From the NCBI GenBank assembly GCA_964549615.1, contig CAZJVP010000058.1, positions 1-22,162 on the forward strand: 22,162 nt of DNA, written 5' to 3'. This DNA is from CAYVLA01 sp964549615 [NCBI: uncultured Thermococci archaeon] (GTDB lineage: Archaea > CAYQAE01 > CAYVLA01). Below the pieces are notes generated by a model, which saw only the letters and a list, made by a program, of their open reading frames with translations, had not been told where the DNA came from and did not search any database. A program made the position numbers and the translations under genes. Below are positions 15,901-22,162 of the stretch, one piece after another. Position 1 is the first letter of the stretch. The number at the start of each line of letters is the position of its first letter.

Positions 15901-16173
15901 TCAGACCTGGCTCTGCGTGTACCTGAGCTCCTCCTGGCTTGTGATCTTCTTTGCGCCGGCGATCTGGTCCGGAGGCCAGGGGACGCTCGCCCTCAGGCCT
16001 TCGATGCCACCCTTCCCTGGCGGCGGCTGCACATACTCTACGGCGTAGTGGAAGTTCTCGTCGTCGAAGAAGATGAAATAGCTACTCGACCTGATGTCAA
16101 TCGGCTTCTTGGTTATGGAGAACGGGCTGGTATCCTTCAGGGCGCCGTATGGTATGTACAAAAGCGGCTTCAA
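15901..16173 (-). CDS. Small protein of unknown function
   Basis: 90 residues from a TTG start: MKPLLYIPYGALKDTSPFSI, then ...SSSYFIFFDDENFHYAVEYVQPPPGKGGIEG... to SQV. I do not recognise it. It is hydrophilic with aromatic-rich strands and no membrane segment. The TTG overlaps the TGA of a 34-codon frame immediately upstream (TTGA), so either the two are translated in a coupled way or they are one gene split by a frameshift. The frame itself stays open to about 16293 but that upstream part is not protein-like. High G/C at third positions supports coding. Confidence 0.5.
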   Translation of the reverse strand: MKPLLYIPYGALKDTSPFSITKKPIDIRSSSYFIFFDDENFHYAVEYVQPPPGKGGIEGLRASVPWPPDQIAGAKKITSQEELRYTQSQV

Positions 16174-16274
16174 TTCCAGTCCGCGTGGCAAAAGAAGTTG
16201 TAAAGTCTTTCCTCGCGACAGTCCAGGTAAGTGAACCCGACAGTGTTGTAAAAAGCATTCTTGCCGCGGTCCAT
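16170..16274 (-). CDS. 34-codon frame, first half of an overlapping or split small gene
   Basis: ATG at 16272-16274 opens MDRGKNAFYNTVGFTYLDCR, continuing EERLYNFFCHADWN and a TGA. The sequence looks like real protein: it is rich in aromatic residues and has two Cys residues. It leads straight into the following small gene through a TTGA overlap. The match in character between the two halves suggests a single ~125-residue protein broken by one frameshift, but a coupled pair is equally allowed by the sequence. No family recognised. Confidence 0.4.
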   Translation of the reverse strand: MDRGKNAFYNTVGFTYLDCREERLYNFFCHADWN

Positions 16275-16536
16275 CTCTGCTATCAGCGATCAAAGATGAT
16301 GAAGGCCGACGCCGCAGCCACAGGTACAGCCGGAAGGGTGTCGCCCTTTGATCTCGGAGGGCTCACCGCGAGGTGCTGGGAACCATCCTTGCTCACGTTT
16401 CCCTTATGGGAAGCCTGCGCACACAGGTCTTGGCGCGGCGCCAAGAAATGTATCCCATCTTGGCCGCTGCGCACTGCGCGCAGTAGCATCCGCATGCGGT
16501 TAGTGGGAAGGCGATACCGGTTCAAAGCGGGGTGCC
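16275..16536. other. Short intergenic region, nothing recognised
   Basis: Between two minus-strand small genes; no convincing reading frame, repeat or promoter was seen. A GC-rich near-palindrome TTGGCGCGGCGCCAA lies at about 16432-16446. Confidence 0.3.
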
Positions 16537-16818
16537 TCACCACATGGGCATCGTCAGATTCGCGACCTCGGCCAACCTCGGAACTATCACGATGAGAATG
16601 ACCCAGACCGCGGCAACGACGCCGATCACGATCAGGTCCATGCCCTCATCCGCCACGATCCCGCGCCTCGGACCGTCCCTGTATGGCAGACGACCTCTCT
16701 CCCAATACTCCACATAGTGCCTTGAATGTATGGGGTAGCACTCCCCCTCGCAGAGGACGTACCTCCTGCCTATCAGCGATCTGAACTCTTCGCCGCAGTA
16801 CCGACACCAATCGCCCAA
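16537..16818 (-). CDS. Small zinc-finger protein with C-terminal membrane anchor
   Basis: 93 residues from TTG at 16818. The N-terminus has C5-x2-C8 (DWCRYCGEEF), C23-x3-C27 and His31/His34 (LCEGECYPIHSRHY), a likely single zinc site. A basic, polar stretch follows, then one strong membrane helix (LIVIGVVAAVWVILIVIV) near residues 61-83 and a short tail. The finger would face the cytoplasm if the Arg-rich linker stays inside. Function unknown. The start is uncertain: the frame is open upstream for many codons, and the TATA-like palindrome at 16922-16931 would give a leader of about 80 nt to this TTG; no ATG or GTG is better placed. It is divergent from the radical SAM gene. Confidence 0.6.
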   Translation of the reverse strand: MGDWCRYCGEEFRSLIGRRYVLCEGECYPIHSRHYVEYWERGRLPYRDGPRRGIVADEGMDLIVIGVVAAVWVILIVIVPRLAEVANLTMPMW

Positions 16819-16921
16819 CTTCCGCGTCCCCCGATTGCTTGCAGCAGCTGCCCCGAATAACCGCTGCTGCCTATCAAATCTTTCCCCGCCGTGCAGACTA
16901 ACCCCAGCTAAGCGAGGAAAG

Positions 16922-16931
16922 CTCTTAAGAG
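16922..16931. promoter_or_regulatory. Palindromic TATA-like element between divergent genes
   Basis: CTCTTAAGAG is a perfect 10-bp palindrome. Read on the plus strand its centre is about 27 bp before a transcription start near 16953, three bases ahead of the TTG start of the radical SAM gene. Read on the minus strand it could serve the divergent zinc-finger gene. A single symmetric TATA element used in both directions is possible. Confidence 0.4.
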
Positions 16932-16955
16932 GCAAGCAGGACACACCAGCCCTGC

Positions 16956-17789
16956 TTGAAAGCCTACCCCAGATACCTGACCCCAGGCTTTGAGCCGTTC
17001 GATCCCCTCGAACTTGCAAGGGAAACGGAGGCGATCGTGTGCAAGGGAGACCAGAGAAAGTATACTGACTTCTACTCAACCGGAGTCTACGGCGGGATAG
17101 CAACGGGTTATGCATGTGGATGCTGCCTCCGCTGCGTCTTCTGCTGGGTGGGTTGGAGCCGCGACTTCCCTGAGCGCTTCGGGCGGTTCTACTCGGCAAG
17201 CGAAGTCTTCGCGAAGCTCAAAGAGGCTGCAAGGAAGGCCGGCGTCAGCCAGCTTAGGATATCCGGGGCCGAGCCAACCCTTGGCAAGCAGCATCTGTTA
17301 TCGTTGCTCGAAAGCGTCGAAAGATCCGAGTTCAACCGCTTCATCCTAGAGACGAACGGCATCGTCCTCGGGGCGGATCCAGACTTCGTGCAGTCCATCG
17401 GGGAGTTCAACAAGCTGCATGTGAGAATCTCGCTGAAAGCCGGGACGCCAGAAGCCTTCACGAGAAAGACGGGGGCAAGGCCCGAAAGCTTCGAACTTCC
17501 GTTCAAAGCGATCAAGGCCCTGCTTGACTCGGGCGTCAGCTTTCACGTGGCCGCCATGACGGCCGACCCAAGGGTCACAAGCTGGCAGGAAAGGCAGGCT
17601 CTGGTCCAGAGATTGGCAGAGATAGAGCCCGCTCTGGGCTACAAGCTGGAGGAGGAAGTCGTCGACCCCTACGAAACCACCCTCGCCAGGCTCAGATATG
17701 CCGGCTGCGAGCTCGAATGGCCCCTGAAGGCGGTGTACCCGCGCCTCCGGCCCACAATGCCCCAAATTTCGAGCCGGCGGAGGGGCTAA
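16956..17789 (+). CDS. Radical SAM protein
   Basis: 277 residues from a TTG start (MKAYPRYLTPGFEPFDP). C56-x3-C60-x2-C63 (CCLRCVFC) is the cluster motif that binds the [4Fe-4S] used to cleave SAM; an extra Cys at 54 precedes it. SGAEPTL (around residues 104-110) corresponds to the GGEP motif, and FILETNG to the next conserved strand. The C-terminal part is the partial TIM barrel; no second Cys-rich (SPASM or Twitch) domain is present. The N-terminal ~50 residues are an unusual leader with one Cys. The product cannot be named: it is similar in style to archaeal stand-alone radical SAM proteins of unknown function. The leaderless-type start fits the TATA palindrome 27 bp upstream. Confidence 0.85.
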   Translation: MKAYPRYLTPGFEPFDPLELARETEAIVCKGDQRKYTDFYSTGVYGGIATGYACGCCLRCVFCWVGWSRDFPERFGRFYSASEVFAKLKEAARKAGVSQLRISGAEPTLGKQHLLSLLESVERSEFNRFILETNGIVLGADPDFVQSIGEFNKLHVRISLKAGTPEAFTRKTGARPESFELPFKAIKALLDSGVSFHVAAMTADPRVTSWQERQALVQRLAEIEPALGYKLEEEVVDPYETTLARLRYAGCELEWPLKAVYPRLRPTMPQISSRRRG

Positions 17790-17987
17790 GTCCGGACTGC
17801 TGGGAAGCCGCGGGCCATCCGCACAGCCGTCTCTCGGACGAGATCCGCGGGCAGATTTGAAAGACCGAGATGGTCTGAAGAAGCGCAGGCCTTTCCCTAG
17901 GGGTTGAGCGAATCGCCAACTTTCATCTCATGAGGCTCTCTCATCAATTCGCGGAGTGGAAGACCCCATTGCGTGTGAGAGGGCATA

Positions 17988-18085
17988 TGGGCCCGTCGGG
18001 ACTTGAACCCAAGAACTTCGCCTGTTTGAAACGGGGAACCCCGCTCACGTCAAGGCGACGTCATAACCAACTAGACCACGGGCCC
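17988..18085 (-). tRNA. tRNA-Val (anticodon GAC) with intron
   Basis: Read on the minus strand: acceptor GGGCCCG/CGGGCCC (7 bp), discriminator A (17988), D arm GTC...GAC, anticodon stem TCGCC/GGCGA, and T arm TTGGG-TTCAAGT-CCCGA. The anticodon GAC is at 18051-18049. A 24-nt intron (18047-18024) sits between positions 37 and 38; the mature loop is TTGACGA. The precursor can fold with TTGA paired to TCAA, flanked by 3-nt bulges CGT and ACA, the bulge-helix-bulge cut by archaeal splicing endonuclease. CCA is not encoded. A TATA box lies 27 bp upstream. Confidence 0.95.
18024..18047 (-). other. tRNA-Val intron at position 37/38
   Basis: 24 nt, beginning TGAGCGGGG and ending TTTCAAAC. It contains a small hairpin (CGGG with CCCG). 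The cuts fall after the second base of each 3-nt bulge, as expected for the archaeal enzyme. Confidence 0.85.
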
Positions 18086-18107
18086 CATGCCCACGGCCGG
18101 AAAAACG

Positions 18108-18117
18108 GATTTAAATC
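18108..18117 (-). promoter_or_regulatory. TATA box of tRNA-Val
   Basis: GATTTAAATC, a symmetric AT-rich box in a GC-rich setting, is centred about 27 bp upstream of the tRNA 5' end at 18085, the normal archaeal spacing. It reads the same on both strands but is too far (over 100 bp) from the next plus-strand start to serve it with a short leader. Confidence 0.65.
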
Positions 18118-18218
18118 TTACCGCAAGCGCGGGCTTGCACGCCTCCGCACACCCACCGATCCCTTCAAGCCTAAGCCTAGGGAGAAAGCGATTTCAGGCC
18201 CGGACACCATCTTGATCC

Positions 18219-19055
18219 GTGGCAGACCGCCCTTCCACACTCAAGGCACGAGTCCTGCTAGTCTGCTTGCTCATCCTCGCTGTTGCGGGCCTATATGCCG
18301 GACTCCGCTGGGCCAACCCCAGGAAAGGCCCGCCGGGCGGGTCCGTCCCAACCGACAACGACTCTTCCTCCGCGCCAGGCGGAGGAACGGGCGACAAGTA
18401 CTCCCAGATGAGGGAGCAGATGGTTCGAACCCAGATAGAGGCGCGCGGCATAAAGGATGCCGCAGTCCTCGCCGCGATGAGGGAGGTCCCCAGGCACGAG
18501 TTCGTTCCCGACTACCAGGTCCCTAACGCGTATGATGATCGTCCCCTATCGATCGGCTATGGGCAAACGATCTCCCAGCCCTACATAGTCGCTCTAATGA
18601 CCGAGCTCCTAGCGCTGAAGCCCGGCAAATCCAAGGCCCTTGAGATCGGCACCGGATCGGGCTACCAAGCAGCGGTCCTAGCCAAGATCTGCTCGGAGGT
18701 CTACTCGGTCGAGATCGTGGAGCCTCTGGCCCAGAGAGCCTCCCTCACCCTCGACCGGCTCGGTTTCACGAACGTTCACGTCAGGAACGCGGACGGCTAC
18801 TACGGTTGGAAGGAACATGCACCCTACGACGCAATTGTGGTCACCTGCGCGGCGACCCACATCCCCCCCGATCTCGTGAGCCAACTCGCCGACGGCGGCA
18901 GGCTGGTGCTGCCTCTCGGATCTCCGTATAGGTGGCAGACCCTGACGGTGGTGGAGAAGAAAGGTGGCGAGACGACTGTGCAGTACTTCGGCGAGGTCAT
19001 ATTCGTGCCCATGACGGGCGCGATCGAGAAGGAGCAACCTACGGAGGGGACCTAG
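18219..19055 (+). CDS. pcm: Protein-L-isoaspartate O-methyltransferase with N-terminal membrane segment
   Basis: 278 residues from GTG. Residues ~65-270 are a complete PIMT, which methylates L-isoaspartyl residues in damaged proteins so that they can revert: MREQMVRTQIEARGI opening, VPRHEFVP, the substrate/SAM loop GYGQTISQPYIVALM, motif I LEIGTGSGYQAAVLA and YSVEIVEP. Ahead of it lie a membrane helix (residues ~11-28, VLLVCLLILAVAGLYAGL) and a Gly/Ser/Pro-rich linker of about 30 residues. Ordinary cytosolic PIMTs begin near residue 64, so this is an in-frame anchored form. Basic residues flank both sides of the helix, so orientation is unclear; since SAM is cytoplasmic, the domain is either tethered inside or exported without obvious cofactor. 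Its 3' end overlaps the convergent gene by 17 nt. Confidence 0.88.
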   Translation: MADRPSTLKARVLLVCLLILAVAGLYAGLRWANPRKGPPGGSVPTDNDSSSAPGGGTGDKYSQMREQMVRTQIEARGIKDAAVLAAMREVPRHEFVPDYQVPNAYDDRPLSIGYGQTISQPYIVALMTELLALKPGKSKALEIGTGSGYQAAVLAKICSEVYSVEIVEPLAQRASLTLDRLGFTNVHVRNADGYYGWKEHAPYDAIVVTCAATHIPPDLVSQLADGGRLVLPLGSPYRWQTLTVVEKKGGETTVQYFGEVIFVPMTGAIEKEQPTEGT

Positions 19056-21483
19056 AAGCGGGCAGGACGACGTAGGCGGCCAGGTAAACCACCGCGCCGA
19101 TGACGAGAACGTTGGAAAAACCAACCAGGCTCGCAAGCACGATTGTGCCTGCCGAACCCACGACCGACGAGCATCCGTTCGCACAGTAGGCCAGAGGGAC
19201 CGCCGCGGGCTGCCTCTTGCCAAGCATCCTCAGACCCGTCGGAAAGGGAATGCCCATGGCAAATGCAGGGGGCGCCATGAGCCCGACCGCGATGCCGAAT
19301 CTGGCCCACACGTGCCAGCCAAGAAGGGTCCGAAAGACGGACCCCAAGCAGAATGCCTCGGCCAGCACAAGGAGCGACACAGCCGTAACCGCCGCGAAGA
19401 TCGCCCTCGGGGCCGGCTGCCACCTCCTGCTCCAAACGCTACCCAGGCCCGAGAACACGAGCATTGAGAAAAGGACAGCCGACATCGCATAGGCGGGCTG
19501 GCCTAGGAAGAGGATGAACTTCTGAAGGTACGTGACCTCAACCAGCATGTAGCCTGCTCCCAGAAGCATGAAGTAGGCGACCCACCTCCAGATCCCCGTC
19601 GGCCTTTCCCTCTTCCTAGACGCTACGGCCACTGGGAGGCCCACGAGCAGCACGGATGCGATGCACGCCTGCATGAGTACCGCCACAACAAGGAGCCCTC
19701 CCTCCAGGAACGGGTTCCAAAGCTTCCCCAGAGTCCGCCGCAGCTCAAGCAACCTAGTCCATTTCATGAAATCGAAGAAGAAAGGCCTCTCATCGGTCGG
19801 CGGCGTGAGGTCGAAGAGGTATGCGCGATAGAACTTGTCTCTCTCCTGCGGGTCGACTATCCTTCGGAACGCCTCGTAGTACTCCTCGGCCTGGAACTTG
19901 TTGAACCTGTTCGTCTCGCCCGCCGAGAGTCCAGGCAGATACACCAGGTCGTAACGCCTTTCCTCGCAGATCTCCCTTATGCGGGCAAGCTCCTCGTCCG
20001 CATACGGGGTCCTTTTCACCATTGTGGTCACGGTAAGATAGGTCCGAAACGACGCAAGATGAACCGACGGGTCGCTGACCCCTTCCGCCTCCAAGGCCGC
20101 AACCATGATCGAGGCGATCCTCGGCGACTGCCGCGGAGGAGGGGACAACCACCTCGTCACCACAAGCACCCCGTCGGGGGAGAGGTGGCGCAGCAGCTCC
20201 CGAAAGCTCTCCACGGTGAACAGATAGCTCTCCGAGAGGCTGTAGAGCCCTACCGAGGCGGTGACCGGATCCTGCTTGAGCGATATCTCCACAAGGTCGA
20301 AAACCTCCTTCGACGACGCAAGATAGCACCTCGGATCCACTACGTGGACCTGGACCTCGCTACGGGAGTACAGGAAGCCCGAGAATGCAGCAAACTTCGT
20401 CCTGACCGCTTTCACTATGCTCGGATTCCTCTCCAGCGCGACGATCTCGGAGGCGCCGTTCCAAAGGGCAGACAGGACATCCAGTCCACCTCCGGAGTCA
20501 ACGACGAGAACCTTGCCTCTCGGGGCGATCGCGTACGGAACCCTCGACGGGAGAGTCTCGAGGAAGCCAAGATTCGAGAGGTTGCCATCGAAACTCGTCA
20601 CGGGCTCGAGATTGTCCCCGTCCACCGTCAAGCCGATCTGTTCCGGCACCCGCTCCGCTGAGTCAAAGGCCATCCCGGGCGCATAATGTATCAGCCTACT
20701 GCTTACGGCATCGACGCGCGAGACCGAGTTCCAATCGCTCCATACTAGGCTGGCGTCGGGGTACCTCAGGGCACAACTCAGAGCCTTGTACTCAGAGATG
20801 GTCGGGTTGAATCCGGGTTGACCTAGCATTAGCAGGCCCAAGCCCAGGGCGCCTGCGAACGCCAGACGGCTTTGCGCAATGAATCCCTCCGATCGTGAGA
20901 AGAGCCCGCAGGCCAACCCGGAGAATGCGGCCGATCCGAGGATTGCCAAATGTGGCCCTCCGAAGGGCATCACGGCTAGGGCGAACACACAACCCACGCC
21001 CGCCCCAACGAGGTCCGCGAAGTACACGAGATTAGCCCGGGATGGATTCCGTGTGACGACGCATGCGAGGCAGATCCCGGTGAAGAAGAAGGGCAGTCCA
21101 AGGGCAAGGTACTGCAGTATGATCACCCAAGCGTGGAGGGGCCTGGCATTTGCCCTGATCGGATCGAACCTCAAGGCGACGGCGAAGAAGACCGAGAAGA
21201 TGGTGGACAGGCAGGCACCGGCGCAGGCTGCCGGCACGACCTTGCGGCTCCTAACAAGGGAGGGAGTGAGGTAAAGTACCGATCCGCCGACCGCGTAGCC
21301 GAAGAGGGCAATGCTCACGACCATGAACGCGAAGTGGTACCACTGAACCAGCGAAAGTATCCTGGTCAGCGCGATCTCAGATGAGAGTGCCCCTGCGGAA
21401 AGGACAGCTATTGCAACGAGTTCCTTGCGAAAGCTTCGACCGCCCGAGCTTCCTCGAATGCCCCTGTACTGGCCCACGGCCAT
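19039..21483 (-). CDS. Large polytopic membrane protein with spermidine-synthase-like (SAM-binding) domain
   Basis: 814 residues. About seven N-terminal membrane helices (from ELVAIAVLSAGALSSEIALT to about residue 230), a soluble Rossmann domain at about 290-600 with VLVVDSGGGLDVLSAL and the acidic strand end IVALERNP, then VVDPRCYL and FDLVEISLKQDP, the PPTDERPFFFDFMKW segment, and five to six C-terminal helices. Members of this family are annotated as spermidine-synthase-like or MFS/methyltransferase fusions; no activity is established. The catalytic D-x-x-D-P of aminopropyltransferases is replaced by SLKQDP. It differs clearly in sequence from the other such protein at 3801-6140. ATG at 21483 is placed for a leaderless mRNA by a TATA-like CAATAAG (minus strand, about 21505), but a stronger TATA at 21636-21644 could give a structured leader of about 130 nt. 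Confidence 0.8.
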   Translation of the reverse strand: MAVGQYRGIRGSSGGRSFRKELVAIAVLSAGALSSEIALTRILSLVQWYHFAFMVVSIALFGYAVGGSVLYLTPSLVRSRKVVPAACAGACLSTIFSVFFAVALRFDPIRANARPLHAWVIILQYLALGLPFFFTGICLACVVTRNPSRANLVYFADLVGAGVGCVFALAVMPFGGPHLAILGSAAFSGLACGLFSRSEGFIAQSRLAFAGALGLGLLMLGQPGFNPTISEYKALSCALRYPDASLVWSDWNSVSRVDAVSSRLIHYAPGMAFDSAERVPEQIGLTVDGDNLEPVTSFDGNLSNLGFLETLPSRVPYAIAPRGKVLVVDSGGGLDVLSALWNGASEIVALERNPSIVKAVRTKFAAFSGFLYSRSEVQVHVVDPRCYLASSKEVFDLVEISLKQDPVTASVGLYSLSESYLFTVESFRELLRHLSPDGVLVVTRWLSPPPRQSPRIASIMVAALEAEGVSDPSVHLASFRTYLTVTTMVKRTPYADEELARIREICEERRYDLVYLPGLSAGETNRFNKFQAEEYYEAFRRIVDPQERDKFYRAYLFDLTPPTDERPFFFDFMKWTRLLELRRTLGKLWNPFLEGGLLVVAVLMQACIASVLLVGLPVAVASRKRERPTGIWRWVAYFMLLGAGYMLVEVTYLQKFILFLGQPAYAMSAVLFSMLVFSGLGSVWSRRWQPAPRAIFAAVTAVSLLVLAEAFCLGSVFRTLLGWHVWARFGIAVGLMAPPAFAMGIPFPTGLRMLGKRQPAAVPLAYCANGCSSVVGSAGTIVLASLVGFSNVLVIGAVVYLAAYVVLPASRSPP

Positions 21484-21521
21484 ACGACTGGGGCGACGAA
21501 CTTATTGGTTTCGGGTTATAG

Positions 21522-21613
21522 GGGCCACCTGAACGGAATAGAAAGCGCACAATTCGGGGAAATAGGGGGTTCTTTTGGGGGTTTAGGGGGTTGAGCTTCC
21601 ACTCAGGTGACCC
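21522..21613 (-). ncRNA. Candidate hairpin RNA or structured 5' leader
   Basis: On the minus strand, 21613-21597 (starting GGGTCACCTGAGTGGAA) can pair along 17 bp with 21538-21522 (ending AGGTGGCCC), closing a 58-nt C-rich loop. Three of the pairs are G-U on this strand and would be A-C mismatches on the other, pointing to a minus-strand RNA. A good TATA element (21636-21644) puts the expected transcription start at about 21614, exactly the first base of the stem. It may be a separate small RNA or the leader of the 814-residue membrane protein. No known RNA family is recognised. Confidence 0.45.
21556..21590 (+). repeat. G-quadruplex-type G-tract cluster
   Basis: Four plus-strand G runs (G4 at 21556-21559, G5 at 21565-21569, G5 at 21577-21581, G5 at 21586-21590) are separated by loops of 5, 7 and 4 nt. 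This fits the usual G4 rule; the minus strand is the matching C-tract (i-motif type). It forms most of the loop of the hairpin RNA candidate. Confidence 0.6.
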
Positions 21614-21635
21614 TCCGAAAAGAGGCCACGGCCTC

Positions 21636-21644
21636 CTTATAAAG
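21636..21644 (-). promoter_or_regulatory. Strong TATA box upstream of the hairpin RNA
   Basis: Minus strand CTTTATAAG, in a GC-rich background, is one of the best TATA elements in the window. Its centre lies 26-27 bp before the first base of the 17-bp stem (21613). No plus-strand gene starts at the right distance, so the minus-strand use is favoured. Confidence 0.55.
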
Positions 21645-21875
21645 TTTTTGGATTCGCCGGACAATCTTGACATATTTTGCACGCGCCGCGCAAGGAGGCG
21701 GCTCAACCCACTTCCACTCAACTTGACGGATCCAGCCTCATCCTGCCGAATGTGGGAACCGATGCTAGTCTATTGCGAAGCCCGCGACATCGCCCGTAGG
21801 ACTTAGAGCAAACCACGACTGCTGCTTATTCAGGTTGGGCAAGATCCAGCCCCGCCGCCTTGTATGCACCGCAGG
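21645..21875. other. Intergenic region, nothing recognised
   Basis: No frame looks like protein and no RNA gene is seen. It contains a GC-rich stretch CACGCGCCGCGC at about 21680-21691. Confidence 0.3.
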
Positions 21876-22162
21876 TTACCCTTCGCCGAAGGCTGTCCTG
21901 GACAAGGCTTCCGTCTTCTCGCCGAACGTGTCCAGGCACTGCACCCTCAGGCCCAGTTCGATCGCCCTCGGCAGTATCTGGAATCCATCCAGCACCGCGA
22001 TCAGCCCATGGACCGCGCGGCCCTCATCATGAAAGGGCGGATAGAACGTGGCTAAGACATCGAGAGCATCAACAACGTCGTCCAGGATGCTTCCCAGCCT
22101 CTCCAACGTCTCGGCCCAACTCTTGATATCCTCCTGCTTTCTCAGCGCCCTCCACGCCGATT
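21876..22162 (-). CDS. C-terminal part of an unrecognised protein (runs off right edge)
   Basis: The minus-strand frame is open from the right edge (SAWRALRKQEDIKSWAETLE...) to a TAA at 21876, about 94 residues. It is helical and acidic: LGSILDDVVDALDVLATFYP, a short turn with FHDEG, then VHGLIAVLDGFQILPRAIEL and a polar end. Third positions are mostly G or C, as in neighbouring genes, which supports coding. A TTG at 22106 could in principle be the start, but the frame and its character continue upstream unchanged, so it is treated as partial. No family recognised. Confidence 0.5.
   Translation of the reverse strand, partial: SAWRALRKQEDIKSWAETLERLGSILDDVVDALDVLATFYPPFHDEGRAVHGLIAVLDGFQILPRAIELGLRVQCLDTFGEKTEALSRTAFGEG

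Noticed and set aside
21591-21806. Small plus-strand frame near the strong TATA box
   Set aside because: No protein-like character, no start at the right distance from the TATA, and it runs across the stem arm and the GC-rich spacer.
1-22162. CRISPR array, prophage or large mobile island
   Set aside because: No set of regularly spaced repeats, no phage genes and only one decayed transposase were seen.

Overview
This window is archaeal DNA. The clearest marker is a tRNA-Val(GAC) on the minus strand that carries a 24-nt intron at the canonical archaeal 37/38 position, with a foldable bulge-helix-bulge motif. Several genes also have TATA-like boxes about 26 bp upstream of a start codon that would give leaderless or very short-leader mRNAs. 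GTG and TTG starts are common, GC content is high, and VapBC, FeoB, PurA and radical SAM proteins of archaeal type are present. I cannot place it in a phylum with confidence; a thermophilic TACK-like lineage would fit, but that is inference.

Layout. 1-443: a VapB/VapC toxin-antitoxin pair on the minus strand, with the toxin running off the left edge. 712-997: a frameshifted remnant of a CDF cation-efflux protein. 1140-6140 (+): an iron-uptake operon consisting of a DtxR-like repressor fused to a FeoA domain behind a TTAGG-N4-CCTAA operator, then FeoB, then a polytopic membrane protein with a spermidine-synthase-like domain, each overlapping its neighbour. 6114-9158 (-): two exported proteins, a TIM-barrel glycosidase-like protein and a membrane-anchored protein with a degenerate glutamine-amidotransferase-like fold. 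9370-10080 (-): a decayed IS4-type transposase. 10106-11416 (-): an ADP-ribosylglycohydrolase-family enzyme, divergent from an alpha/beta hydrolase at 11517-12263 (+). 12327-13625 (-): adenylosuccinate synthetase (purA). 13744-14079 (-): a small C4HC3 (PHD/RING-like) zinc-finger protein. 14080-14536: no gene, but a possible ncRNA. 14537-15847 (-): a uronate-isomerase-like amidohydrolase. 15901-16274 (-): one small gene or an overlapping pair. 16537-16818 (-): a membrane-anchored zinc-finger protein, divergent from a radical SAM protein at 16956-17789 (+). 17988-18085 (-): the intron-containing tRNA. 18219-19055 (+): a protein-isoaspartate methyltransferase with an N-terminal membrane segment. 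19039-21483 (-): a second large membrane protein with a spermidine-synthase-like domain, preceded by a candidate structured RNA. 21876-22162 (-): the end of an unrecognised gene.

How the genes work together. The clearest functional unit is iron homeostasis: repressor, operator, FeoA-like domain and FeoB, with a dead metal-efflux gene next door. The remaining genes are mostly single transcription units. Two unrelated-looking members of the polytopic spermidine-synthase-like superfamily lie 13 kb apart. The observations most worth a second look are the strong hairpin RNA upstream of the 814-residue protein (its G-U pairs show which strand is transcribed), the membrane-anchored isoaspartate methyltransferase, the C4HC3 zinc finger and the perfect dyad over the purA start codon. 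I did not see a CRISPR array, a prophage or an obvious new multi-gene defence system.
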